A DNA stretch of 44,435 nt from CAIQPS01 sp963783835 (GCA_963783835.1 CAWAOX010000012.1:1-44435); one strand, 5' to 3'. Shown: positions 35,711 to 44,435, numbered from the stretch's first letter. The notes: generated by a model from the sequence alone, not told the origin. A program made the numbers and translations.

Positions 35711-36545
35711 TCAGGCAACCTTGCCGCCCATCTCCGCGTAGAGCTGGGGCAGGATGGAGGCCAGGTTGGCGAACTCCTGGACGTCATGCAAGAACAGGCC
35801 CTGCGCGGCTTCCTCCGGGATGCGCATCCCGGGCGGCAACGCGAGCACGGGCTTCTTGTCGACGATCTGGTAGCCGACCCAGAAGCGGTTGCGGACCTCG
35901 ATGCCGCCGTCGACTTTCCGGACCAGGTGGACGAACGTCACCGGCAGACCGGGGCCGTCTTTGGGATCGTCGACGCCGCGCGCCATCACGTTAGCGGCCG
36001 CGAGGGCCTCGGCGTACGGCGAGCTGGAAGCGGCTCATGTCGAACCCGAAGTCCTCGGGCGTGAGGAAGCTGATATCCACGGCATTCAGCACTCCCCCGC
36101 CGATGTCCTCCACCACGTGGTGCGTCAGCCCCTGGAACTTCTGAGGCAGCGGGCGGGCGGGGTCGAGCACCTTGGCGCGCTCGTCGGGGTCGAGACGGGC
36201 GGAGACGTGCATCTCCGGATACCAGAGCTTGTAGCGCAGGTCTTCCAGTCCGTGCCAGGCGAACCACCAGTCGATCATCTCCGGCGTCGCTCCCGGCATG
36301 GGGTGGCGCAGGGCTATGCACGCGCTGCCGTCCGGCATGACGCAGTAGCCGTTCTCGCCTTCGGTGTAGCCCGGGGAGAGCAGGTTGTTCGCGTCCTGGA
36401 TGCGGTCGGCCTTGGCCGGGTCGAGGGGTTTGAGGTCGGCGAGCATCTCGGCGTGGTGGGCCGCGGGCGGAGCGGAGGGCAGGTAGTAGTACTTGGCGTA
36501 GGGTTTGGTCTTCTCCTCGGGGGTGAGTTCCTTGCGGTCGGTCAT
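35711..36545 (-). CDS. PhlG / phloretin-hydrolase-like C-C hydrolase (DAPG hydrolase family; frameshift near 36018)
   Basis: About 278 residues, the family's usual length. The ATG at 36545 follows GGAGG. Landmarks are LTPEEKTKPYAKYYYLPSAP, NLLSPGYTEGENGYCVMPDG, HPMPGATPEMIDWWFAWHGL and LRYKLWYPEMHV. After one base is removed near 36018, the second part continues ALAAANVMARGVDDPKD, VTFVHLVRKVDGGIEVRNRF, and LFLHDVQEFANLASILPQLY. The last holds the H-x3-E zinc motif known from PhlG. The family hydrolyses C-acyl phloroglucinols (diacetylphloroglucinol, phloretin) to phloroglucinol compounds plus an acid. Next to a phloroglucinol transhydroxylase this assignment is well supported. Confidence 0.82.
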
Positions 36546-36564
36546 CGGGACACCTCCGTTTGCG

Positions 36565-37236
36565 CTACTGGATGTAGTCGGTGGCGGGATCGTAGGTCTC
36601 GTGCGGCTCGGGCGGCAGAGGTACCAGTTCCATCACCGCCGAGGGAGAGTACATCCAGGTATAGGTGCTGGGACGGTCCGGCTTGTATTCGTCGGGCAGG
36701 CCCGGCGGGAAGATGTCGCCTATGTCCCCGGCATCGCCCGGCTTCTCCGCGGTCCAGGGCACGTCGAACGGAGTGATGATATTGAGGTACACATGGTGGT
36801 TGCGGATCTTCCACTCCCCGTCTTCTTTGATGAAGTCCTCCCCGTAGGTGCCCCACACCCACAGGGCGGTGAGATTGCCACCGAGCACCCGGGCCTCATG
36901 GCCGGGCGACATCCACACGCCTTTGGCGGTCTTGCCGTCCGTGGCCACTTCGATGACCGGCGTGGCGAGCGTGTGCTGCATCATCTGCCCCTCGATGGGC
37001 ACGCCCACCTTGGACGTCCAGTTGTGGAACCCGTGGAAGCAGCGGTAGGCGGCGTCCATGCCGTCCCAGACGCCCAGCGGTCCGATCTCGATCTTCTGGG
37101 GCACCGTCTTGGCGAACAGTTCGACCGTTTCGGTGAACATGTTGGCGGTCGTCAGGAACTCGTACCGGCCCATCAGGTTCTGTATCTCTTGGATATCGTT
37201 CAGGCGCCGTACCATCGCCTCCAAGTCTTCTTTCAT
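36565..37236 (-). CDS. NTF2-like / SnoaL-like protein
   Basis: 223 residues; the ATG at 37236 follows AAGGAGAGG. The N-terminal helix MVRRLNDIQEIQNLMGRYEF and the core QMMQHTLATPVIEVATDGKT, GVWMSPGHEA and LWVWGTYGEDFIKEDGEWKI resemble the SnoaL_4 fold used by small isomerases, dehydratases and ring hydroxylase beta subunits. After about residue 155 a Pro-rich tail follows (PSTYTWMYSPSAVMELVPLP), common in the family. It sits between the PhlG-like and transhydroxylase genes, so a polyphenol isomerase or cyclase/hydratase step is possible; not provable here. Confidence 0.7.
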   Translation of the reverse strand: MKEDLEAMVRRLNDIQEIQNLMGRYEFLTTANMFTETVELFAKTVPQKIEIGPLGVWDGMDAAYRCFHGFHNWTSKVGVPIEGQMMQHTLATPVIEVATDGKTAKGVWMSPGHEARVLGGNLTALWVWGTYGEDFIKEDGEWKIRNHHVYLNIITPFDVPWTAEKPGDAGDIGDIFPPGLPDEYKPDRPSTYTWMYSPSAVMELVPLPPEPHETYDPATDYIQ

Positions 37237-37283
37237 GTGCCTCTCCTTCCCGTTGCCGGCTCTCGTTGTCGCCCGCTCGCCGG

Positions 37284-38138
37284 CTAGGCCTTCTCCAGGC
37301 CGACAGCCGGCAGCGTCAGGCCGGCGACTGTCGGAACGGCTTTGCACTCCACCGGCTTGTACCCGGCGGCTTCGATGGCCACGGTGTACTCGGTACCCGC
37401 ATCCAGCCTGTCCACAAGGAAGTCACCGAAGTTGTTGGTCGCTGCCTTTGCGACCACCGCGCCGTCCTTGGAGATGGTCACGTCGCAACCCTCCGCGCAA
37501 TCACCGCTATCGGCGAAGTACGCACTGCCCGCCACGAACACCTTGGTCCACTTGTAGAGGTTCTTGTAGAGCACTCGGGGAGCGGTGCCCAGTTCCGGCC
37601 GGTAGACCTCCAGAGCTTCCGCCTTGATCAGCGCAGCCATCTCCGCGTCATCGGCGAGGACCAGCTTCAGAGCTCCGGTGGGGCAGCCCTGGCTGCAGCG
37701 GGTCTGCGCCAGCCTTGGTCGATCAGGTGCGCGCACCCCGTGCACTTCTGGGCGACGTTGGCTTCTTCGTTCCAGGAGATGGCGCCGTACGGGCAGGTAT
37801 CCACGAGTCTCGGGGTGTCCCTCCGCCTTCTCCGGGTCGATGATGACCAGGCCATCCGGCCGCTTGTACACGGCGCCATCGGGAGCCGCGTCGATGCAGG
37901 GAGCATCGTCACAGTGCATGCACAGGGAGGAAGGTGCACCACCTGGATCTGGGGGAACTGGCCGCGCTCCTTGCGCTCGATCTCGATCCAGCGGTGCGCC
38001 TTCCCAGGGCTGCGCTTTGGAGAAGGGCAGCCAGTCGTTGCCGGTGAACTCGTCCTTGTCGGCCATGAAGCAGCAGTTGCAGTCGTTGCAGAGGGCCAGG
38101 TCGATCACCATGTTCCACTTCTTGGCGCCGGCCATCAT
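37284..38138 (-). CDS. bthL: Pyrogallol-phloroglucinol transhydroxylase small subunit (Fe-S), four frameshifts
   Basis: About 284 residues. The ATG at 38138 overlaps the large-subunit stop as ATGA. Joined across indels near 38005, 37935, 37823 and 37708 it has WNMVIDLALCNDCNCCFMAD, HRWIEIERKERGQFPQ, LCMHCDDAPCIDAAPDGAVY, VDTCPYGAISWNEEANVAQK, CTGCAHLID and CSQGCPTGALK. These are the Cys for three 4Fe-4S clusters. After PELGTAPRVLYKNLYKWTKV comes a C-terminal beta domain (GDCAEGCDVTISKDGAVVAK, GDFLVDRLDAGTEYTVAIEA). This Cna-B/transthyretin-like tail is a known feature of the Pelobacter transhydroxylase small subunit, so the identification is firm at family level. Resorcinol hydroxylase small subunits are the nearest alternative. 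Confidence 0.88.
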   Translation of the reverse strand: MMAGAKKWNMVIDLALCNDCNCCFMADKDEFTGNDWLPFSKAQPWEGAPLDRDRAQGARPVPPDPGGAPSSLCMHCDDAPCIDAAPDGAVYKRPDGLVIIDPEKAEGHPETRGYLPVRRHLLERRSQRRPEVHGVRAPDRPRLAQTRCSQGCPTGALKLVLADDAEMAALIKAEALEVYRPELGTAPRVLYKNLYKWTKVFVAGSAYFADSGDCAEGCDVTISKDGAVVAKAATNNFGDFLVDRLDAGTEYTVAIEAAGYKPVECKAVPTVAGLTLPAVGLEKA

Positions 38139-40742
38139 GCCACCTCCTTGTCCATCGGGCCGTCCCACTTCTCGATCTCGATGAGGCAGGAGTTGTTCGC
38201 CATCCCGGAGGACATCGGGGTGATGAACCGCGAGGGCGAAAGGACGTTCACGCAGCCGCCGCGGTCGGAGGACTCGCCCGGCACCCCGATGGGGTCGTAC
38301 TCGGCGCACGACTCATACGAATGCGCCACACCCGGGACCATGCGTTCCGTCACCTGCGCCGACAGAATCACCGATCCGCGGTCGTTGAACGCCCGGATCA
38401 GGTCGCCGTCTTTGATGCCCCGCGCGGCGGCATCCTTGCTGCTGAGGCGCATGATCCAGTAGTAACGGCCGTCGGGATGAAGAACGCGGTGGTCCTTGAT
38501 CTCGTTGGTCCAGCTGTCTTTTGCGTCGTTGTGGGTGTGGAAGGTGTAGCGCGGGTGGGGCATGATCAGCTGCAGCGGGTACTTGCTCAGCAGTTCGGCC
38601 GTGCGATGACCTTCCCAACTGGGGATGTACTGCGGGCCCATGACCGGGCGCTCGGGATCGACGAGACCCGTCGCCTCCGCGCGCTTGAGGCTGTTGCTCA
38701 CGAACTCGACCTTGCCGGATTGCGTCTGCAGCCCCTTGTTCTGCACGACATCCCAAGGAGCCGGACCCCAGTCGGGGGTGTCGCGCTCCCGTCCTCGGCG
38801 AACCAGCGCATGCCCGGGGTGGGTTTGCGGTCGGCCGGGCGAGGCGGTACCACGTAGTAGCCCTTCTTGACGAACTCCTCCCAGGTGGTCACCTTGGCGA
38901 GATCGGTCGCGTCGAAGGTGGCCTTGACCCAGTCGAGCTCGTCCGGCCCATGGTGTACATGCCTTCGAGACCGAGGCGCGCGGCAATCCCCCGGAAGATC
39001 TCGTAGTCCGACTTGGACTCGCCCAGCGGCTCGATGGCCTTGTGCTGCAGCACGATGATGCGGTGGTTGCACATCTGCGAGCTGTGAGTCACGTAGCCGT
39101 TGGCCAGACTCCACTCGCCGATGTCCCAGCGCTCGAAGTTGGTGCACGCCGGGAGGATGACGTCGGCGAACTTGGCCTCGCCCTCCATCCAGATGGCCTG
39201 AGACACGACGAAGGGCACTTTGCCCTCGCGGTAGGCCTGGACGTGCTTGTTGGTGTCGGTCATCGTGCCGAAGAAGGAACCGCCAAAGCGGTAGTACATC
39301 TGCGCCATGGGGTATCCGGGCGCCGGGTACTGGTACTTGTGGAACTGGGCTTCGATGTGCGATCCGGTGAAGCCCCGCCCGTACCACTCATGAGGCTCGT
39401 GCATCATGATCTCGGGGGTCCTCAACCGGTAGCCCAGGGAACCCTCGGCCGAGCGGATCGGGTTGAGAACGCTCCGCCGCGCGGGAACATCCGGTAGACG
39501 AAATCCTTGCCCGCGGCGCTGTTCGCCATATCGCCGGAGATGCCGCCCTCGGTGTATCCCGGGAAGAAGAAGGTCTCGTCGAGCGGCGTGCCGTAGCTCG
39601 TGCTCCACAGGTTGATGCCCGGCTTGCCCATGCCCTGCATGGTGATCAGGGCGATCATGGACCGTGACCACTCGTTCCCCGTTGCGCACCGGGAGGCGCC
39701 GCCCAGACCGGCGAGACCACCGGCGGCCAGCATGGTCTTCTTCGAGGCCCACTCGCGGGCCAGAGCGCGGATGTCGCGGGCGAGCACTCCCGACTCAGCC
39801 TCCGCCCACTCGGGAGTCTTCGGCCGGCCATCGGTCGTGCCGAGGACGTAGTCCTTCCATTCGTCGAAGCCGACGGTCTTGCCGGCGACATATTCCTTGT
39901 CGTAGGTGCCTTCGGTCAGCCAGACGTAGGCGATGGCCAAGGCGATGGGGACGTCCGTGCCGGGACGGGGAGCAAGCCACTTGTCGCCGATCATGCCGGC
40001 CGTGTGGTTGAAGTAGGGATCGATGAAGACCATCTTGACCCCGAGGTCCTTGAGCCACCGGCGCCGCGGCTGGGACTCGTAGGCAGCGTAGACGCCGCCC
40101 TGAGTCGTGTCGGGGTCGGAGGACCAGAACACGATCATCTCGGTGTTCTTGAGAGCGTCCTCGAGCAGGTCGTAGCCCTCGAGGTTCCCCAGGCGATGGG
40201 TGTTGCCCCACATGTGGGCGCCGCCCCACAGCCAGCCTTCCCAACTGTCGGGGTTGGGCTCGATGTAGGTCATCCCCACCGCGTTGAGGAAACGCTGGTA
40301 AGCGCTGAAGCGGTAGCCGACGTTGCCCCACATCTGGTGAGAGCTGGGCTGGGTGACTATGGCGCCAGGCCCGAACTCGCGTTTGACCCGGATGATCTCC
40401 TCCGCGACCATGTCGAATGCCTCGTCCCAGCTGATGGGCTCGTAGCCGGAGGTGCCGCGGTTCTGGATGTTGCGGTCGCCCTTGGGATCGAAGTCCACAC
40501 GCTTGAGAGGGGTGAGGATCCGCTTGGGAGAGTAGACGGTGGAACGGTGGGCGATCGTCCACGGGCTGACCAGCGCCTTGCGGGGCGGCGTGAACTTCTG
40601 CCCCCGAGCCTCGATCACCCACGACGGAGCATCGGTGTCGTCGAACTCGAGTGGGCGTGAGCCGGATGATTCTTTCGTCCTTGACGTCGACGAAGACCGG
40701 CCCCCCGGTAGTGCAGTTGGTGAACCGTTGCACTTCTCCCAT
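38135..40742 (-). CDS. athL: Pyrogallol-phloroglucinol transhydroxylase large subunit (molybdopterin), four frameshifts
   Basis: About 869 residues, matching the roughly 875 of the Pelobacter enzyme. The ATG at 40742 follows AGGAGGG. Indels lie near 40645, 39470, 38955 and 38790. Landmarks are MGEVQRFTNCTTGGPVFVDV, SSHQMWGNVGYRFSAY, NPDSWEGWLWGGAHMWGNTH, MIVFWSSDPDTTQGGVYAAY, FFFPGYTEGGISGDMANSAA, LPACTNFERWDIGEW and FNDRGSVILSAQV. In the known structure His144, Tyr152, Asp174, the metal ligand Ser175 and a Tyr in FPGY shape the active site; all are conserved here as far as alignment by eye shows. There is no N-terminal Fe-S motif, as in that family. It transfers a hydroxyl between trihydroxybenzenes. 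Resorcinol hydroxylase is a possible alternative. Confidence 0.9.
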
Positions 40743-40794
40743 CAGCTTCTCCCTCCTGGGTGGTTCTCGCGCCGACCGGCCGAACCGTAACTAA

Positions 40795-40824
40795 CTGAGT
40801 ATTCAGCAAAACTTAACGTATAAT
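40795..40824 (+). promoter_or_regulatory. Promoter and operator of the TetR-HTH gene
   Basis: A consensus -10 TATAAT lies at 40819-40824. CTGAGTATTCAG (40795-40806), an inverted repeat with two mismatched positions, covers the expected -35 place about 17 bases upstream. The gap is divergent, so a repressor here could also control the transhydroxylase operon starting at 40742. Confidence 0.5.
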
Positions 40825-40892
40825 AGGTTGCGTGTCAATCTCGCCGGCCGGTTGTAGTAGAGTGGTGGCGACCGAGGCGAAAGGAGAGCGAA

Positions 40893-41782
40893 GTGGGCGT
40901 GGCGGTCAGAATGAACACCGAGGCGCGAAAGCAGGAGATCGTCCGGGCGGCGCTCGAGACGATAGCCGAGCACGGGGTCCAAGGGGCCACGGTGTCCCGC
41001 ATCGCTAAGGGGGCCGGCATCACTTCCGCCGCCCTCTACTCCCATTTCGAGAACCGCCAGGCCATCCTGCTGGCCGCTCTGGACGTGGTGTACGAGCAGG
41101 TGTTCGACAGCTTCCGCTCTTCTTCCAGCAGCGACCCTGTCCAGCGCCTGCGCGAGATATGCGAGAACCACGCCGACAAGGTCCGCCAACAGGACCCGAC
41201 GAGCCACGCCCATCTGTTCCTCGAGTTCGTGGCCTCCGCGCCCGAGGAAGGGCTACGCGACGCGCTGCGCGAAAAGGAGTTCGCCACCGCCTCTTACTTG
41301 GCCTCCATCGTGGAGGAACTCGAGCGTCAGGGTCGCCTGCCAGCCGATGTAGACCCGGAACTCATCGCCTGGCTCATCGCCGGCTGGGCCTGGACCGGCG
41401 ATGTGGCCAGTTCCATGGGGGTCAACGGCATTTGGTACGACCGGGTGTCGCCGCGGCTGATCGATTTCATCCTGGGGAGCCTCACCGGAGAAAGCGCGGC
41501 CCCCTCGGCTTCGTCGCGGGCGCCGGCTGCCCCGGGGAGGCCCGTGCTGCAGGAAAGCGCGGTCGACCTCCTCCCGGATGGAACGGTATTCACCGTGGAA
41601 GAGGTGGCCGGCATTCTCAATATCCCGGTCGCCGCCGTCGAGCAGATGGTGCAGGACAAGCAGATCAAGTCACTTCGCCTCGGCGGTCTCACCGCATCCC
41701 GCGCCGGGCCCTGCTCGCTTGCCTGCGCGGCATGAGCGCCGACGAGTTCGACGACCTCCTGCTTAACCGGGCTCGCGACTGA
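40893..41782 (+). CDS. TetR-family regulator with an extra C-terminal excisionase-like HTH (frameshift near 41683)
   Basis: About 296 residues. The GTG at 40893 follows AAGGAGAG. The TetR DNA-binding domain is RKQEIVRAALETIAEHGVQG, then TVSRIAKGAGITSAALYSHF. The ligand domain follows to about residue 200 and ends in an Ala/Pro linker. The last 70 residues read GTVFTVEEVAGILNIPVAAV, EQMVQDKQIKSLRLGG and, after one corrected base, HRIPRRALLACLRG. This is the HTH_17/excisionase (MerR-like) pattern: EVAxLL, a turn, a recognition helix, RxGxxxRIPR. A TetR with this second DNA-binding domain is unusual. It is divergent from the transhydroxylase operon and is its likely regulator. Confidence 0.8.
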
Positions 41783-41809
41783 AGAGGTCGGCCGTTCGCG
41801 CCCTCGTTC

Positions 41810-42700
41810 TTACGCCGGCCCCTGCTTCGAGATGTGCGTACGAATGTATGCGACGAGCGCCCGCGCCGCCGAGGACAGCGGACGGTCATACGGGTAGATG
41901 AGGTTGAGATCGCGGGTGATGGGCTCCTCGAACGGGATGGCGACCAGTCCCTCCAGCGCGGCGGGAGAACAGAGCGTCTTGGGCATCGGGGCCAGGCCAA
42001 GACCTTTCCTTACCAGCTCTTTGTTCAGCTCCGGGTAGTTACATCGGGAGGAGAACTTGGGAGCGAGCCCGCGCCGGCGGAAGGCCTCCACTATGAGATT
42101 GCTCACATGTAGCGTCGCCCGGGGAATGAGGATGGTCTCCGCGGCGACAGCCTTGAAGGGCGCGGCCGGCTGATCGGCGAGCGGGTGGCCGCGGGGCACG
42201 ATCAGGAGGATCTCCTCGGTGAGCAGGTGATAGCCCGCCACCCGGGTCGATCCCCAGGGAGTCATCACCCCGCAATCCAGTTCTCCACTGAGCACCGCTT
42301 CCTCGAGCTGGGCGTCGTCCTTTTCGATCAGATCGATGCTCATGGCAGGGTACGCAGCGATGAAGGGCGCCAGAAGGGGGATCAGTATGTGGGCCATGAC
42401 CATCGGGACGGCCCCGAAGTGCACGGCGCTCGGACCTCCTCCCGCCTGCTCGCGGATGATGCCGATGGCGTCCTCCGTGCGGGTGACGATGGCGTGGGCG
42501 AGCGGCAGCAGCAGTTCCCCGGCCACGGTCAATTCAACGTGGCGGCCGTAGCGCACGAACAGCCTGGCATCGAGCATCTCCTCGAGACGAGCGATCTGCC
42601 GGCTGACGGTAGACTGGGTCGAGTAGAGGTCCCGGGCCGCCTTGCTGAAGCCGCGCGCCTCTGCCACCGTCACGAAAGTCTTGAGGAGATCCGTTTCCAT
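41810..42700 (-). CDS. LysR-family transcriptional regulator
   Basis: 296 residues from ATG 42700. The N-terminal HTH is LLKTFVTVAEARGFSKAARD followed by LYSTQSTVSRQIARLEEMLD and ARLFVR. The periplasmic-binding-like effector domain has VHFGAVPMVMAHILIPLLAP, LDCGVMTPWGS and ILLIVPRGHPLAD. LysR proteins usually activate a neighbouring degradation operon in response to an intermediate. Here the target may be the binding-protein gene or the polyphenol operons. Its 3' end faces the TetR-HTH gene with a 27-base gap. Frame intact. Confidence 0.92.
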   Translation of the reverse strand: METDLLKTFVTVAEARGFSKAARDLYSTQSTVSRQIARLEEMLDARLFVRYGRHVELTVAGELLLPLAHAIVTRTEDAIGIIREQAGGGPSAVHFGAVPMVMAHILIPLLAPFIAAYPAMSIDLIEKDDAQLEEAVLSGELDCGVMTPWGSTRVAGYHLLTEEILLIVPRGHPLADQPAAPFKAVAAETILIPRATLHVSNLIVEAFRRRGLAPKFSSRCNYPELNKELVRKGLGLAPMPKTLCSPAALEGLVAIPFEEPITRDLNLIYPYDRPLSSAARALVAYIRTHISKQGPA

Positions 42701-42769
42701 AGGCACGCTATGTTAGGACCTCGGCACCGCCCTGAAAAAGGGCCAGGCGCATGCGCTTCTCATAGAACG

Positions 42770-42816
42770 GCGGGGGTCCCGACACGCCGGCGCAAACCGA
42801 GTGCCGGGACCCCCGC
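42770..42816 (-). terminator. 12-bp perfect hairpin downstream of the binding-lipoprotein gene
   Basis: GCGGGGGTCCCG (42770-42781) pairs with CGGGACCCCCGC (42805-42816) across a 23-base loop. It lies between the lipoprotein stop (42879) and the LysR start (42700), on the path of minus-strand transcription. No T run follows. Confidence 0.45.
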
Positions 42817-42878
42817 CCCAAAGCTGTCAGGAGGGGGCCGCTTCTACCGGGCCACGCTCCTTATCAACGTTTGTCGGA

Positions 42879-44306
42879 CTACGCGTACACCATCGGCGTG
42901 GCCTTGTCCTGCACCGTGGTGCCCGGGGCTGTCGCGTTGCTGACCACTATGGCCTCGACAGGATTCTTGGTGCCCGTACGCCACTGCTGCGCGCCGATAA
43001 ACGGCTTGTAGTTGTTGGCGATAGGGTGGAATCCGTCGGGGTCTACCGGCTCCGTGAAGTCGATGAAACCCTGCTGTAGTTGCCCTTCGTCGTCTTGACG
43101 GCTTCGAGGACGGATTCCTTGTCCTCCGGTTTCGTTGCCCGCTTGTAGACGTCGATGGCCCATTCGGCCTTGCCGTAGCAGCCGATAGCCGCGGTCCACT
43201 GCTCGCCGGTCACGGCCCCGTAGTCGGCGGCCAGCCCCTCGGAATCGAGATCCGACAGCGTGTCTTTGATCTTCAGCTCGGGTGCCAGGCGGCCTCGCCG
43301 ATAAGCCCGACACCTTGGTTGGGATAGCCCATGACGGCCTGCGGGAAGATGAGGGCCTTGCCCGAGCTGATAAACTTGGGCTGGTAGCCCTGCTGCAGGC
43401 TCTGGGTCAAGAAGTTGGAGAACCACGGCGGGTCGTTGGTGCCGCAGACGATCTCGAGCCTTCACTCTTGAACTTGGTGATCTGGGAGGTGAATTCTGGC
43501 TGGGACCGCGTAGGGCTCGGGCACAACCAGCGTGTAGCCCTTCTCGGCGAACACCTTGGGCGCCGCGGAGGGGCCATCCAACCGGTATAGTCCGCGTCGT
43601 TCGGCAACAGCATCCCGACCATCTTGTTGGTCTCGACCCCGCTGGTCTCAAACGCGTCGGTGAACGCGGCGATCGTCTGTTCCGAGCCCAGCATGTTGCC
43701 GTAGACCCACTTGAACTCTTTCGGTTTCCCGTCGGCCCCAAAGAACAGCGCCTGCCACGGGGCAAAGCTCAGCAGCGTGGGACACCCGAGCGCCTCGCCT
43801 TGGTCTGCCGTCGGGTTGGCGGTGTCCGGCGTACCGGAGGCCAGCAGCATGTCGACTTGATCGTTGGTTACCAAGTCGCCCGCTACCTGCGAAGCCCGGT
43901 TGGAGTCGGACTGGCTGTCTTTGACGATAAGCTCGAGCATGCGCTTCTTGCCGTCGCCGGTGATGAACCCGTCCTTCATGATCTCGTTGACCCGAGCGAT
44001 CCACCAGTCGTCGGAGATGGCAAAGACCGAGAAGTTGCCTGTCTTCGGCGATACAATTCCGAGCTTGATGGGCCGGCCCTCTTCCGTGGCGGCGGAAACG
44101 GTCGTGGTGGCTCCAGCGGTCGTGGTGGGACCGGCCGTGGTGGTCACCCCGGCGGTCGTGGTCGGACCGGCGGTCGTGGTGGTCTCTTCGGTGTCACCAC
44201 ACGCGGCGACAAGCCCGCCGAGACCGCCGGCCATGCCGATCGTGGCTCCCGCCACTCCGGCTATCTTGAAGAAATCCGCCTGCGGCTTACGGTTCTCTCT
44301 TCTCAT
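42879..44306 (-). CDS. Branched-chain amino-acid-type ABC substrate-binding lipoprotein (several frameshifts)
   Basis: About 475 residues. The ATG at 44306 (MRRENRKPQADFFKIAG) has GGAGGG with 6-base spacing. The signal ends with the lipobox LVAAC, then CGDTEETTTTAGP and a Thr-rich linker almost identical in style to that of the DctP protein. The type-1 binding domain starts IKLGIVSPKTGNFSVFAISD and includes KDSQSDSNRASQVAGDLV, DMLLASGTPDTANPTADQGE and VYGNMLGSEQTIAAFTDAFE. From about 43580 to 43075 the frame changes at least four times (pieces include AADYGAVTGEQWTAAIGCYG), ending in NPVEAIVVSNATAPGTTVQD. No permease or ATPase follows within the window. The ligand is unknown; members also bind aromatic acids. 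Confidence 0.8.
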
Positions 44307-44435
44307 CCCCATCCCTCCAGTTGAGCATGACCCTGTGCGGTACCGAGGCCGCGACAACTCATTGAGCAGGCGCTCGGCGCCACTCTGACTATACCCTTGG
44401 CCCGAAGACCGTGTTATACTCGGCCGCTCCCAAGG

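Noticed and set aside
35711..35989. Separate small gene starting at GTG/ATG near 35989
   Set aside because: Its translation is the direct continuation of the PhlG-like protein; a single-base indel near 36018 splits it.
44200..44306. Tat signal in the binding lipoprotein (MRRENRKPQADFFK)
   Set aside because: An RR pair is present but the following residues do not fit the SRRxFLK pattern; a lipobox Cys (LVAAC) explains export adequately.
1..44435. CRISPR arrays, tRNA or rRNA genes, insertion sequences, attachment sites
   Set aside because: No regular repeat-spacer series, cloverleaf, rRNA-like segment, transposase motif or terminal inverted repeat was recognised on reading both strands.

Overview
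The window is a GC-rich, gene-dense stretch with short gaps, ATGA overlaps and strong GGAGG ribosome sites. Thr-rich linkers follow the lipoprotein cysteines of two solute receptors, and there are many 4Fe-4S/molybdenum enzymes, a DUF2769 protein and an F420-reductase-like protein. Together these suggest an anaerobic, deep-branching actinobacterium, probably from a metagenome assembly. That assignment is inference; no rRNA, tRNA, CRISPR array or insertion sequence was seen.

Layout. (i) 1-15 kb: a minus-strand operon (amidohydrolase, MarR, M29/NicX-like protein, start of a lactonase), a TRAP transporter (dctM, dctQ, dctP), a NarL-type kinase and response regulator that converge, a His/Cys-rich small protein, PadR with a second amidohydrolase, and a ferredoxin with a molybdopterin oxidoreductase. 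A 12-bp palindrome (TTCGTATACGAA or a variant) precedes three of these operons. The two amidohydrolases are close paralogues and both lack two canonical metal ligands. (ii) 13.6-21.4 kb: an ion-transporter-superfamily permease, then a minus-strand operon of a redoxin-MFS protein with an in-frame UGA at its peroxidatic position, an M24 peptidase-like protein and an EamA permease. On the other side are a ModC-like ATPase and an F420-reductase-like protein. (iii) 21.5-25.4 kb: an ftsH broken by many single-base indels and a benzoylformate-decarboxylase-like TPP enzyme. (iv) 25.4-29.8 kb: CocE-type hydrolase, SDR and transaldolase, divergent from a TetR gene. (v) 29.8-42.7 kb: SDR, OYE-type ene-reductase, GMC oxidoreductase, FAD fumarate-reductase-like enzyme, PhlG/phloretin-hydrolase-like enzyme, NTF2-like protein, and both subunits of a pyrogallol-phloroglucinol transhydroxylase, flanked by a TetR-HTH regulator and a LysR regulator. 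(vi) The end holds a branched-chain-amino-acid-type binding lipoprotein.

Working model (inference): region v is an anaerobic polyphenol locus. An ene-reductase would reduce flavonoid or enoate double bonds, the PhlG-like hydrolase would release phloroglucinol from C-acylphloroglucinols, and the transhydroxylase would interconvert pyrogallol and phloroglucinol. The SDRs and flavoenzymes would handle later or side reductions. The TRAP system and the binding lipoprotein may import aromatic acids, and the ModC-like ATPase fits the need for molybdenum.

Sequence quality is patchy. Coding frames are clean at 1-15 kb and 25.4-33.9 kb, but single-base indels interrupt many genes at 15.3-25 kb and 33.9-44 kb. 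Several fall in G or C runs and restore a conserved protein when corrected, so they look more like consensus errors than gene decay. Coordinates for those genes span the reconstructed gene.
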